DNA of 64,000 nucleotides, taken from assembly GCF_018224885.1 (NCBI RefSeq), contig NZ_JAGTXB010000024.1, positions 62,001 to 126,000 of the forward strand, read 5' to 3'. Below, one piece after another: positions 8,368-17,450 of the stretch (position 1 is its first letter; every line of letters starts with the position of its first letter). Made by a program: the position numbers and the translations under genes. The DNA is from Chitinophaga hostae (GTDB taxonomy: Bacteria; Bacteroidota; Bacteroidia; Chitinophagales; Chitinophagaceae). The notes under the pieces are model-generated. The model was not told the DNA's origin and made no database searches. It saw only the letters and a program-made list of their open reading frames with translations.

Positions 8368-8536
8368 GACTTTAATTTATGTGATTAATATGATTCGCCT
8401 GATGGGCGGAGACAGCAACGAATAACCCGTTTGATAGTATATCAGGCGGGTTATTCGTTGCTATAAGTAAAAGTCATCTTCGTTTACTTATCTCCGCTTA
8501 TCAGGCGAATCATATTAATCACATAAATCATGGTCC
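8367..8536. repeat. Long branched palindrome (three-way-junction architecture)
   Basis: Outer arms 8375-8403 and 8500-8528 are a perfect 29-bp inverted repeat. Pairing continues inward through GCGGAGA/TCTCCGC and outward to GGAC/GTCC. The enclosed region holds two more perfect hairpins side by side: a 16-bp stem (8414-8429/8447-8462) and a 9-bp stem (8463-8471/8483-8491). The right arm shows a 9-nt rhythm of AATCA words, shared with the elements at 46730 and 57413. The sequence lies between the second GH29 gene and the sulfatase gene. Confidence 0.9.
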
Positions 8537-8611
8537 GGAATTTTTTTCTTAGGAAATCTCGGGAAGATGTATATTTTTATGCTCACCATTTTTTATTGTT
8601 AAACATCCCGG

Positions 8612-10072
8612 ATGAAGAGAATCTACTATAGCCTGGCTACATTGATTTTGGCAGCTGTACTATTCAGTTTTGTCAAGCCTGTACCGGTAGCCAGGAAACC
8701 GAATGTTGTGATCATCTTTATGGATGACATGGGTTATGGTGATCTGGAATGTTTTGCCGGTACTCCCTGGCATACTCCCAATCTGAATCGTATGGCGGCG
8801 CAAGGAATGCGCTTTACTTATTTTTATGTAGCCCAGGCGGTATGTTCCGCATCCAGGGCGGGGTTACTGACCGGCTGTTATCCAAACAGGGTGGGTATAA
8901 ACGGGGCTTTATGGCCTACTGCACCGATAGCATTGGATACGGCGGAACAAACTATTGCCACTGTACTGAAAACAAAAGGCTATCGTACCGGTATGGTGGG
9001 CAAGTGGCACCTTGGATCAAAAGAACCCTGGCTGCCGTTGCAACATGGTTTTGACGAGTACCTGGGCCTGCCTTATTCCAATGATATGTGGCCGGTACAC
9101 TACGATGGAAAGCCTTATACAGATTCTTCTTCCAATTCCCGCAGAAAATATCCGCCTTTGCCGTTAATAGAAGGGAACAAACCATTGCGGTATATTAAAA
9201 CACTGGAAGATCAGTCGCAACTAACAACTATTTATACCGACCGGGTCTGCCGGTTTATAAAAGAAAATAAACAACAGCCTTTTTTCCTTTACCTGGCGCA
9301 TAGTATGCCTCATGTGCCAATTGCGGTATCTGATAAACATAAAGGTAAAAGTAAGGATGGATTGTTTGGAGATGTGATAGAAGAGATTGACTGGTCGGTA
9401 GGACAGGTGCTCAAAACCCTGGAGGAGAACGGACTGGCAGAAAATACGCTGGTCATTTTCACCAGTGATAATGGTCCCTGGTTATCATATGGTAATCATG
9501 CCGGTAATACCGGTGGCTTGCGTGAGGGAAAAGGCACTTCCTGGGAAGGAGGTATCCGGGTGCCCTGTATTATGCGTTGGCCGGGCAAAATACCTGCGGG
9601 TACTGTTTGTAATAAAATGGCCGCCACCATTGACCTTTTGCCAACTATTGCCAATTTATGCGGCGCAGCATTGCCGGTCCGCAAAATCGATGGGGTAGAT
9701 ATGAAGTCGCTGTTGTTTAATGAAACGGATGCAAACCCGAGGGACGAGTTGGCGGTATATTACCAGGTCAACAGTTTACAGGCTATCCGCAAAGGGCCAT
9801 GGAAGCTGGTGTTGCCACATCGGGCCCGGACTTACAAGTTAAATCTCCCCGGTTATGATGGTTTTCCGGGAGCACAGCCGGAAGTGGATGTGCCATTGGC
9901 CCTGTACGACATGCGTCGTGATCCGGGAGAAACCCTGGATGTGCAGAAGCAGTTCCCCGAGGTGGTGAAAACGCTGATGGAAGTAGCAGAAAAGTACCGG
10001 AATGAATTGGGTGATGATCTCACCGGAAGGAAGGGAACAGAACGGCGGCCGGCCGGAAAGGTACAAATGTAA
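8612..10072 (+). CDS. Secreted sulfatase, formylglycine-dependent (S1-type arylsulfatase fold)
   Basis: 486 residues with an N-terminal signal or anchor segment (about 1-27). The active-site signature C-S-A-S-R (C78 to R82) is where the catalytic formylglycine is made. It is the C-x-A-x-R variant of C-x-P-x-R, so maturation by a sulfatase-modifying enzyme encoded elsewhere is expected. Metal-binding Asp pair DD (38-39) and a SDNGPW motif are present, as in alkaline-phosphatase-superfamily sulfatases. The enzyme would remove sulfate esters from a glycan, fitting the adjacent fucosidases. It appears to have its own transcription unit, since a palindrome separates it from the GH29 operon. Confidence 0.94.
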   Translation: MKRIYYSLATLILAAVLFSFVKPVPVARKPNVVIIFMDDMGYGDLECFAGTPWHTPNLNRMAAQGMRFTYFYVAQAVCSASRAGLLTGCYPNRVGINGALWPTAPIALDTAEQTIATVLKTKGYRTGMVGKWHLGSKEPWLPLQHGFDEYLGLPYSNDMWPVHYDGKPYTDSSSNSRRKYPPLPLIEGNKPLRYIKTLEDQSQLTTIYTDRVCRFIKENKQQPFFLYLAHSMPHVPIAVSDKHKGKSKDGLFGDVIEEIDWSVGQVLKTLEENGLAENTLVIFTSDNGPWLSYGNHAGNTGGLREGKGTSWEGGIRVPCIMRWPGKIPAGTVCNKMAATIDLLPTIANLCGAALPVRKIDGVDMKSLLFNETDANPRDELAVYYQVNSLQAIRKGPWKLVLPHRARTYKLNLPGYDGFPGAQPEVDVPLALYDMRRDPGETLDVQKQFPEVVKTLMEVAEKYRNELGDDLTGRKGTERRPAGKVQM

Positions 10073-10412
10073 TATATATGTTAAAAGATAATTTGTTTTA
10101 AATGAAAGAAGTGCCAACTTTTAAGTAGTTGATACATAAATCATTGCATTCCCGTTAATCCAATAAAAGACTACGAACAACCGCGTTATACTTTTGTTTT
10201 ATGCCTAATATAAAACAAATTGTATATTAATAAATATTGAAAAACCATATAGATATCCGATTGACTACTGCATGTAATTGTTTCAAATTTGTTACGGGTA
10301 TGGAAACCGTGTAAACTTTCCATTATTAATTATCAACCATACCAACTTCCGAGAATTTGCAGTTTTTCAGTGGGAGATTTCATATGAATATACATAACCC
10401 AAAAGGAATATT
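10073..10412. other. 340-bp AT-rich intergenic region
   Basis: No gene is visible. It contains one exact TAnnTTTG match (TACTTTTG, 10189-10196) without a clear upstream TTTG partner. That would leave a leader of about 210 nt before the LuxR-type gene. No terminator or recognisable riboswitch core was found. Confidence 0.5.
10189..10196 (+). promoter_or_regulatory. Possible -7 promoter element for the LuxR-type gene
   Basis: TACTTTTG matches the Bacteroidota -7 consensus TAnnTTTG exactly. No good -33 element lies 19-20 nt upstream, and the gene starts 217 bp downstream, so support is weak. Confidence 0.35.
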
Positions 10413-11015
10413 ATGAAAAAAGTGCGGCCTATAAGTCCTGGTAATTGGGGCGAAGCGCGTGTTTTGGAAGTTTCGGGATTGCACAGCGAATCAACAGAAC
10501 AGTTACAACAATTAGCAAAAGATATCTGCAACCTGGTTTTTATGGATATAGAGATACCTGGATTGACTGCGATAGAAGCCGCCAGTATAGTAAAAGCAGC
10601 TTATCCTGATATAAATGTGCTATTGCTTACCCTGAACGAAAAGGAACAGGGATTGAAGCAGGTGCCCATGTTAAAAAAGGGTTATGAGCTGGACCATGTA
10701 CCGCCGGTGTCCCTGACGGAATTTATTGCGCAGGTATATGAAACGGCATTACAGTCGAATTTAGTGGCGGTTAACAAAGTACTTGCATTTTTCCGGAAAG
10801 AAAAGCAGGTCTATCAGGACCCGTATGGCCTGTCGCCACGGGAGAAGGAAATTTTACGTTGCCTGGTAAACGGCGACACCTATAAGCAGATAGCGGATGG
10901 ATGTCATATCAGTGTGGGTACTGTACGCTCCCATATCATGAATGTTTATCGCAAGCTCGACGTAAATTCCCGCTCCAATGCAATTGTGAAGGCTATGAAA
11001 GAACACCTGGTCTGA
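10413..11015 (+). CDS. LuxR/NarL-type response regulator with atypical receiver domain
   Basis: 200 residues. The C-terminal HTH is canonical: LSPREKEILRCLVNGDTYKQ with ISVGTVRSHIMNVYRKLDV (about 138-195). The N-terminal part is a shortened receiver-like domain. NLVFMDIEIPG keeps the position expected for the phospho-accepting Asp (D46), but the usual acidic pair near the N-terminus and the conserved Lys near residue 100 are not evident. It may therefore respond without standard phosphorylation. No histidine kinase lies nearby. It sits between the sulfatase and the AraC/siderophore-interacting pair, so regulation of glycan genes is possible but unproven. Confidence 0.85.
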   Translation: MKKVRPISPGNWGEARVLEVSGLHSESTEQLQQLAKDICNLVFMDIEIPGLTAIEAASIVKAAYPDINVLLLTLNEKEQGLKQVPMLKKGYELDHVPPVSLTEFIAQVYETALQSNLVAVNKVLAFFRKEKQVYQDPYGLSPREKEILRCLVNGDTYKQIADGCHISVGTVRSHIMNVYRKLDVNSRSNAIVKAMKEHLV

Positions 11016-11027
11016 CGTCCTAACGTT

Positions 11028-11693
11028 CTACCCCCAGAAACCCTGTGCCTTTACCTGTCCGCCTTGCTGACGCAGCGATTTACGCACCTGTACTACCATT
11101 CCCTGATTACCTGCCACATAATAAATCGTGTTTGCTGTGGGAAAGTTGTAATGATACAACCACTCATGCAGATCAGCGAAATAATGCCCGTTATTGGATA
11201 GCGGTTGTACCGGCATATCCAGTAATTGTTTGGTATGCGGACTTTCCAGTTGCAGGAAGCAATGGAAATTTTGTGAAGATGCTTTCCGGAGATAGAGTGA
11301 GTGAAAATGCCCTGCGGCACTGGCATCGCCAATGCATACCAGGTAGGTGGCGTTACCCGGCTGATGTAATCCGCCGCCAGGACCGGCGTAATGTACTTCC
11401 TGGCCCGGTTGCAGTTGCAGCGCCCAGTGGCTGCCAATCCCATCGTGCCCGCAATTGATCAGCAGTGTAGCCCTTTGCGTTATTATGTCCCATTGTGCTA
11501 CCGTATAGTCACGATAGGTATATGGTGCTACTTCGCATTTAAGATGTTGTGTGCTGCGGTCGGGCAGCGATTGCAGCAATTGCAGCTCTACCTGCAACAA
11601 GAAATTTCCAATGCGTTTTACGTCCCGTACGGACGCAGTTTTCCCTATGCGCGACATCAGTAAACTGGTCGCCCTGTCTTTTATTGACGGCAT
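11028..11693 (-). CDS. Siderophore-interacting protein family (FAD-binding ferric reductase-like)
   Basis: 221 residues. The order of segments matches the ViuB/SIP family. YTYRDYTVAQWDI corresponds to the FAD-binding R-x-Y-T block. NCGHDGIGSHWALQLQPGQ and AGPGG follow. CIGDASA leads the NAD(P)H-type domain, and YYVAGNQG with a C-terminal GFWG finishes it. Such enzymes use flavin and reduced nicotinamide to release iron from ferric siderophores in the cytoplasm. It lies 97 bp downstream of the AraC regulator on the same strand, a common regulator-SIP arrangement. No siderophore receptor or biosynthesis gene is in the window. Confidence 0.85.
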   Translation of the reverse strand: MPSIKDRATSLLMSRIGKTASVRDVKRIGNFLLQVELQLLQSLPDRSTQHLKCEVAPYTYRDYTVAQWDIITQRATLLINCGHDGIGSHWALQLQPGQEVHYAGPGGGLHQPGNATYLVCIGDASAAGHFHSLYLRKASSQNFHCFLQLESPHTKQLLDMPVQPLSNNGHYFADLHEWLYHYNFPTANTIYYVAGNQGMVVQVRKSLRQQGGQVKAQGFWG

Positions 11694-11789
11694 GTAATGT
11701 TTTATTTTCGGAGTTTATAATTTGCCTGCCATCGCAGGTCAGGCTAAGATCCAGCAAAGCTACCGGACCTGTAGTTATCCATTATTATA

Positions 11790-12671
11790 CTATTCCGGGT
11801 TATAATTATACTTTTCCCGGTTGGAGATACGAAAGGCCAGCGGTGTTTCCCCTGTATGCTGTTTGAAGAAACGGTTGAAATAGGTAACCTCGTTAAATTG
11901 CAGGTACCAGGCAATTTCTTTGATGCCATGTGTAGAGTGCAGTAACATGCGTTTGGCTTCCAGTATACGCCTCGCCGCCAGCAATGCAGATGCGGTTTGC
12001 CCGGTTTCCTGTTTTACCACCTCATTCAGATGATCAGCTGTTACATGAAGCGCTTTTGCATAGTCGCCACAGCTGCTCCAGCTAAGTAAGTGAATCTCCA
12101 TTAATGACCGGTATTGCCGCAGTAACACCGGTTGTAACGGATTGCTGGCCGCGTTTTCGGGCAGGTAACGCGTAAAAAGGGTCAGCAATACCGCCAGGTA
12201 ATGTTGCAATACCTGCTCCTGTAATGCCTTACGCTCATTAAATTCCCGCAATAGCTGTGCACAAAGCCACCATATCTCTTTAAATGCATCGGCATCCGGT
12301 GTTAACGCTTTTTCCATGCACACCGGTAATGCCGGCGCTCCCGGTGGAAGAAAATCAGGGGTAAATGAAATCAGGTATATATCTGCCGCCTCTAAAACAT
12401 CCTGTGGTAAATGCACCTGCCAGGGCGATAGCAAAAAGACGCTGTGCGGCGGCATGTTTACCTGCCGGAAATCAACCATGTGCCGGCTATGCTGATTACC
12501 GCTGACTGCCAATGTATAATATTCATGCCGGTGGGCCTGGGTCAGATCCACATGCGCATGGTGATGCCCTTTCCCGGTCATTTTGTAATGAACATCTATT
12601 TTCATACCGGGAACAACCAGAATATCCTCCAGGCGGTAGGATGTTATCACGGGTTGTTTATCCTTCTTCAT
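11790..12671 (-). CDS. AraC family transcriptional regulator with cupin-type sensor domain
   Basis: 293 residues. The N-terminal half has a cupin-like effector domain with histidine-rich GHHHAHVDLTQAHRHEYYTL (about residues 33-52) and a PWQVHLP turn. The C-terminal 100 residues carry two HTH motifs, ending in EIAWYLQFNEVTYFNRFFKQ and a TGETPLAFR segment typical of AraC/XylS proteins. It is upstream of the siderophore-interacting gene on the same strand. It faces away from the GH95 gene block, with 360 bp between. An ATACCATTTT motif 31 bp upstream of its start matches the paired sites before the GH29 operon, suggesting autoregulation and control of that operon. Confidence 0.92.
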   Translation of the reverse strand: MKKDKQPVITSYRLEDILVVPGMKIDVHYKMTGKGHHHAHVDLTQAHRHEYYTLAVSGNQHSRHMVDFRQVNMPPHSVFLLSPWQVHLPQDVLEAADIYLISFTPDFLPPGAPALPVCMEKALTPDADAFKEIWWLCAQLLREFNERKALQEQVLQHYLAVLLTLFTRYLPENAASNPLQPVLLRQYRSLMEIHLLSWSSCGDYAKALHVTADHLNEVVKQETGQTASALLAARRILEAKRMLLHSTHGIKEIAWYLQFNEVTYFNRFFKQHTGETPLAFRISNREKYNYNPE

Positions 12672-12701
12672 AACTGCAAATTAAACCTATCTGTTGGTAC
12701 C

Positions 12702-12713
12702 ATACCATTTTTT
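12702..12713 (+). promoter_or_regulatory. ATACCATTTT motif upstream of araC-type gene
   Basis: Ten bases identical to the core of the two repeats at 2921 and 2942. It lies 31 bp upstream of the regulator start. No equally good second copy lies 21 bp away on either side, so at most it is a single half-site. Confidence 0.4.
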
Positions 12714-12833
12714 GACACAGCAGGTTGCCGGTGGTTTTACTATCACCTTTCTAACAGACGAATGAAAAAAACAATTATTGTACACCCTCTCCTGAAAAAG
12801 ATACCTGAAATGGGTAAAATTGCATACATTTAT

Positions 12834-12849
12834 TTGCAACCGATTGCAT
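12834..12849. promoter_or_regulatory. LacI-type operator, imperfect
   Basis: TTGCAACCGATTGCAT: half-sites around a central CG match at 5 of 7 positions. Its centre is exactly 100 bp from the perfect palindrome downstream. Confidence 0.45.
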
Positions 12850-12933
12850 AGTTTCGGATCTTATTAATATAACAGATCAGCCAATACCCGCAAAGAGTGA
12901 GAACAGCATTGATTTTTGCGAATCCAGGTTAAT

Positions 12934-12949
12934 TTGCAAACGTTTGCAA
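12934..12949. promoter_or_regulatory. LacI-type operator, perfect palindrome
   Basis: TTGCAAACGTTTGCAA is a perfect 16-bp palindrome with the central CG typical of LacI/GalR-family operators. It lies about 80 bp upstream of the GH95 gene. No LacI-family gene is in the window. Confidence 0.6.
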
Positions 12950-13030
12950 CGTGACGATAATAATTCCATGATGAAAATTACTGCGCCGATGGCCAGGGCA
13001 TGAACCTGTTTAACACAAAAAAATGAATTG

Positions 13031-15553
13031 ATGATAAAGTATTTGTTAGCATCCGCTGTAATGTTGTTGGCACAAACTACCTATGCTGTGCCACCTCCCG
13101 ACTCCCTGCTGAAATTATGGTATCAGCAACCCGCCAAACAATGGGTGGAAGCACTGCCTGTAGGAAACGGGCGCATAGGGGCCATGGTATTTGGCGGTAT
13201 ACAACAGGAAGAACTGCAGCTTAACGAAGGGTATCTTTGGTCTGGCGTTCCCCGCGATGGCAACAATCCCGACGCGAAAACATTACTGTCCGAAATGCGG
13301 CAACTGCTTACGGCAGAAAAATATACGGAGGCAACCGCACTGGCCAGGAAGATGATGGGTACCTACAGCGCCCGCTATCTGACCCTGGGCAGCCTGTTGA
13401 TAGACAATGATATCCCCTCCGAAGTAACTTCATACCGGAGGGAACTGGATCTCAACAACGGTATCGCACGGGTTAGCTATGTAGCTAACGGTGTAGCCTA
13501 TACGAGAGAAGTATTTTGCAGCTATCCGCAGCAGTTGCTGGTGATTCGCTATACTTCCGGGAAAAACGGCCGGCTTAACTTCAGCACCCGCTTCGCCAAC
13601 GGCATGCCGCATACCAACAGCGTGGTGAATAGCCATTACCTGGTGATGACAGGTCGCTGCCCGGAATATGTGGCGGCCAGACCCTATGAGAAACAACAAA
13701 TCGTATACGGCGATAAGGGCATTAACTATGAAGTGCACCTCAACGCACGGGTGAATAGCGGAAAGATCTCTACCGATACAGCCGGCATACATGTATCCGG
13801 CGCTACCGAAGCCGTACTGCTGTTGTCTGTAGGCACCAGTTTTAAAGACGGTCAACCTAACGGAAAAGATGCACACGCCGCAGCGGCAGCCCCGTTACGG
13901 AATGCAGCTAATTATCCGCAACTGCTACAAACTCACCTTAACGACTATACGTCATTGTTTAACCGGGTATCACTCAATCTGGGTGTTGACAGCTCGGCGG
14001 CTATGCCTACAGATGAGCGTCTGAAAATATACACCGCCCACGGTGGCAACAGCGACCCTCAACTGACCACACTATTATACCAGTACGGCCGTTACCTGAT
14101 GATATCGGGTTCCCGTAAAGGCGGTCCGGCCATGAATTTGCAGGGATTGTGGAATAAGGAAATGCAGCCGCCATGGGGATCGAATTATACAATTAATATC
14201 AACACCGAAATGAATTACTGGCCATCGGAAACGGCTAATTTATCCGATTGCGGTAGCCCTTTATTTGCATTTATCAACCGGTTGTCGCAGCGTGGGCGTA
14301 TAACCGCTGCCGTTAACTATGGTGCAAAAGGCTGGGTAGCTCATCATAATGCCGACATATGGGCGATGACCAATCCTGCGGGCGGAATTGACTTTGCTGA
14401 TCCCAACGGTAACCCCAAATGGGCTATCTGGCCAATGGGCGGAGCGTGGCTCAGCCGCCACCTGTGGGAACATTACCAGTTTACCGGCGATAAAAAAATG
14501 TTGCAGCAGATGTATCCCGATCTGAAAGGCGCTGCAGAATTTATGTTGGATTGGTTGGTGAAAAATGAAGCAGGACAATGGGTCACCAATCCTTCCACTT
14601 CTCCCGAAAATAATTTCCGCATTGATGGCAAAGCCACAGGAACAGTGAGTATTGCCTCCACAATGGACCTTTCTATTATTCATGACCTGTTTAATAATAC
14701 CATGCAGGCAGCTGCCGTGCTGCAGCAGGATGCAGTACTGGTGGCACGTATAAAAGAAACCATGCAACAGATGTATCCGTTTCATACCGGCCAGTATGGC
14801 CAGCTGCAGGAATGGTACAAGGACTGGGATGATCCGCAGGATTCACACCGGCACGTATCGCACCTGTATGGCCTGTTCCCGGGTAATTTTATTTCTCCAC
14901 GCAGGGATACCGTACTATCGGCAGCGGCTAAACGTAGTTTACTTCTGCGCGGCGATGGTGGTACCGGCTGGTCGAAATCGTGGAAGATCAATTGGTGGGC
15001 AAGACTGGAAGATGGTAATCATGCCTATACGATGTTAAACAAACAGCTGTTCCTGGCAGGCGGACAAACGGTCAGCGTAGCCGATAACAGCGGAGGTTCT
15101 TATCCCAATTTGTTTGATGCGCATCCGCCTTTCCAGATAGACGGCAACTTTGGTGTTACTTCCGGTATTACCGAAATGCTGCTGCAAAGTCATGACGGGG
15201 TACTATTCCTGCTGCCTGCGCTCCCCGATGCATGGCCATCCGGTAGTGTCAGCGGTTTAAAAGCGCGGGGAGGCTTCGAAGTAGATATGGAGTGGAAAAA
15301 TGGACAGCTTACAAAGGCGGTTATCAGGTCGGCGTTGGGGGGAAACTGCCGTATTCGTACCCGCGTGGCTGCAGATATAGATGGGAAACCTGCGAAAGCG
15401 GCAACAGGCGCTAATAGCAACCCTTTCTACCAGTTGCAGGTATCCCCACAAACCATTGTAAAAGACGCAACGAAATTACCGGCGTTGCAGTTGGGAAAAG
15501 TTTTTGAGTATGATTTTTCAACTGCACCCGGTAAAACCTATCATATTCTGTGA
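13031..15553 (+). CDS. Secreted glycoside hydrolase family 95 (1,2-alpha-L-fucosidase type)
   Basis: About 840 residues with a signal peptide (ending TTYA). An in-frame TTG three bases earlier (13028) is possible, but ATG at 13031 is preferred. The N-terminal beta domain opens with WYQQPAKQWVEALPVGNGRIGAM, cut here to the hallmark ALPVGNGRIGAM. The (alpha/alpha)6 catalytic domain shows GLWNKEMQPPWGSNYTININ, TSPENNF and QIDGNFG, the conserved segments that bear the Asn, Glu and Asp residues used by this inverting family. Most characterised members cleave alpha-1,2-fucose; a few act on alpha-L-galactose. It leads a second glycan block behind two LacI-type palindromes. Confidence 0.95.
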   Translation: MIKYLLASAVMLLAQTTYAVPPPDSLLKLWYQQPAKQWVEALPVGNGRIGAMVFGGIQQEELQLNEGYLWSGVPRDGNNPDAKTLLSEMRQLLTAEKYTEATALARKMMGTYSARYLTLGSLLIDNDIPSEVTSYRRELDLNNGIARVSYVANGVAYTREVFCSYPQQLLVIRYTSGKNGRLNFSTRFANGMPHTNSVVNSHYLVMTGRCPEYVAARPYEKQQIVYGDKGINYEVHLNARVNSGKISTDTAGIHVSGATEAVLLLSVGTSFKDGQPNGKDAHAAAAAPLRNAANYPQLLQTHLNDYTSLFNRVSLNLGVDSSAAMPTDERLKIYTAHGGNSDPQLTTLLYQYGRYLMISGSRKGGPAMNLQGLWNKEMQPPWGSNYTININTEMNYWPSETANLSDCGSPLFAFINRLSQRGRITAAVNYGAKGWVAHHNADIWAMTNPAGGIDFADPNGNPKWAIWPMGGAWLSRHLWEHYQFTGDKKMLQQMYPDLKGAAEFMLDWLVKNEAGQWVTNPSTSPENNFRIDGKATGTVSIASTMDLSIIHDLFNNTMQAAAVLQQDAVLVARIKETMQQMYPFHTGQYGQLQEWYKDWDDPQDSHRHVSHLYGLFPGNFISPRRDTVLSAAAKRSLLLRGDGGTGWSKSWKINWWARLEDGNHAYTMLNKQLFLAGGQTVSVADNSGGSYPNLFDAHPPFQIDGNFGVTSGITEMLLQSHDGVLFLLPALPDAWPSGSVSGLKARGGFEVDMEWKNGQLTKAVIRSALGGNCRIRTRVAADIDGKPAKAATGANSNPFYQLQVSPQTIVKDATKLPALQLGKVFEYDFSTAPGKTYHIL

Positions 15554-15608
15554 GCATCTGGGAGCGCAATTAATCTGAAATGATGATGCACCCTAAATAA
15601 TATCCACG

Positions 15609-17447
15609 ATGAAAAAATACAGTTTGCTTTTACTGAGTTGTTTGCTGAGTGGCGCCATCATGGCGATGAACGGAGATAGTGAAAAATTTATACGGGCATT
15701 AAAAAAAAGCGCAGTGGTGGGTTATCTGCCGGATGGCCGTGTGGCGCCTGCCTTTGTTAAAGTTACCCGGACCTGGAAGAACCAACTATGCGAAGTACGT
15801 ATAGTCAATACCGGTAGCAGCCCGGTTCGGTTAAAGGAGGTAGTTACCGCTACCGCAGGCAACGTATTGCCTGCGGCTACACCGTTTTATGCAGAGGGTT
15901 TCCAGATGCTATCGCAAACAGCCGGTACGCTGGCAAAGCCGGAAAATCTCGGCAACTATACGGATGCAGGACACTATAAAATACCGGGACCAGCCGGCTA
16001 CCTGGCGGTGTATAACCTGTTACGTTTATACCCTGCAGGCGATGAGCAATTGTTGCTGGGATATACGTCGGGCAAGCGTTTTGTAGGTAAGTTTTATCTA
16101 TCGGCCGATACCATCAAGGTAGTGAGCGACCTGGAAAATCTTACGCTCAGTCCCGGGGAAACATTCAACCTGGAAGAGTTGATGGTGGCCTCCGGCAACG
16201 ATGGCAATGATTTACTGGATCGTTTTGCGGATCGTATCAGCTACTTTCATCCCAGCCCCGGAGCAAAACCCGCCGGAATGCAAAGGGGCGCCCATGCGGG
16301 GTTTCCACAGCCGCCTTCGGGTTGGTGCTCCTGGTATTGCTTTGGGCCCAGGGTAACGGCACAAAATATTTATGACAACCTGGACTATATCAAAAACAAT
16401 ATCCCGGCGTTAAAATATATACAGATCGATGATGGTTATCAGCCGTATATGGGCGACTGGCTGGAAGCAGGGAACTCCTTTGGCGGCAACGTACAACAGG
16501 TGTTGCGGAGTATCCGTGATAAAGGATTTGAACCGGCTATATGGGTAGCGCCATTTATTTGCGACAGTAATTCTGCCATCTATAAGAATCATAAGGACTG
16601 GCTTGTAAAAGACAGCAGCGGTAAACCACTGCGCAGCGACCTGGTTAGTTTTGGCGGCTGGCGCTGGAAGCCCTGGTATGTATTGGATGGAACGCATCCG
16701 GCAGTACAGCAACACCTGGAGCAACTGTTCCGAACCATGCGTAACGACTGGGGGGTGACTTATTTTAAACTGGATGCCAATTTCTGGGGCGCCATCCATG
16801 GCGGATATTTCTATGGTAAAAAAGCGACCCGGGTAGAAGCTTACCGCCGTGGTATGGAAGCGGTGAGCAGGGGAAGTAAAGATGCATTTTTACTGGGTTG
16901 TAATCACCCGCTATGGCCTTCACTGGGCCTTATTCATGGCAGTCGCAGCTCTATGGATATAAAACGTACCTGGACGGTGTTTGAACGTTCCGGAAAAGAG
17001 AATTTGTACAGAGCCTGGCAGAACGGACGACTTTGGTGGAATGATCCCGACTGCCTGGTGTTAACAGGCAATATGCCGGATAATGAATTCAATTTTCATG
17101 CGGCCCTGTTATATGCTACCGGTGGTATGTTGCTGAGTGGGGATGATCTTGTAAAGATATCACCTGAACGGCTAAACGTTTTACGGAAGGCGGTGCCTCC
17201 CACTGCGAAAGCGGCAGCATTTGAAAATACAGATTTTGAAACAGGCAGGGTAACTACGGCCTGCGGGCAGCAGGTGATCCTGCTCAACTGGCAGGCATCT
17301 TCCCGGAAAATATCCGTAAAACTGGATAAAACGTATGAGATAGCCGATTACTGGACCGGCAGGGTAATAGGGACTTATAACGGTAGTTTTAGTATGGAAT
17401 TAGCCGGTCACGATGGACGGGTTTTGAACTTAACACCCAAAAAATAA
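15609..17447 (+). CDS. Secreted GH36-type alpha-galactosidase
   Basis: 612 residues with a signal peptide (about 1-19). The N-terminal 220 residues form a beta domain. The barrel shows PSGWCSWYCFGPRVT (236-250), YIQIDDGYQ (270-278), YFKLDANFWG with D389 as the expected nucleophile, and GSRSSMDIKRTW with D450 as the expected acid/base. This is the clan GH-D arrangement of retaining alpha-galactosidases. It starts 55 bp after the GH95 gene, and its stop is followed 3 bp later by the next start, so the three genes form an operon. An alpha-N-acetylgalactosaminidase specificity is also possible. Confidence 0.9.
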   Translation: MKKYSLLLLSCLLSGAIMAMNGDSEKFIRALKKSAVVGYLPDGRVAPAFVKVTRTWKNQLCEVRIVNTGSSPVRLKEVVTATAGNVLPAATPFYAEGFQMLSQTAGTLAKPENLGNYTDAGHYKIPGPAGYLAVYNLLRLYPAGDEQLLLGYTSGKRFVGKFYLSADTIKVVSDLENLTLSPGETFNLEELMVASGNDGNDLLDRFADRISYFHPSPGAKPAGMQRGAHAGFPQPPSGWCSWYCFGPRVTAQNIYDNLDYIKNNIPALKYIQIDDGYQPYMGDWLEAGNSFGGNVQQVLRSIRDKGFEPAIWVAPFICDSNSAIYKNHKDWLVKDSSGKPLRSDLVSFGGWRWKPWYVLDGTHPAVQQHLEQLFRTMRNDWGVTYFKLDANFWGAIHGGYFYGKKATRVEAYRRGMEAVSRGSKDAFLLGCNHPLWPSLGLIHGSRSSMDIKRTWTVFERSGKENLYRAWQNGRLWWNDPDCLVLTGNMPDNEFNFHAALLYATGGMLLSGDDLVKISPERLNVLRKAVPPTAKAAAFENTDFETGRVTTACGQQVILLNWQASSRKISVKLDKTYEIADYWTGRVIGTYNGSFSMELAGHDGRVLNLTPKK

Positions 17448-17450
17448 TGT

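Larger units (their letters stand above)
12672..13030. other. Divergent intergenic region carrying operators
   Basis: 359 bp between the AraC gene and the GH95 gene, without coding potential that I would defend. It contains ATACCATTTT at 12702-12711 and two LacI-type palindromes centred at 12841/12842 and 12941/12942. Confidence 0.6.
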
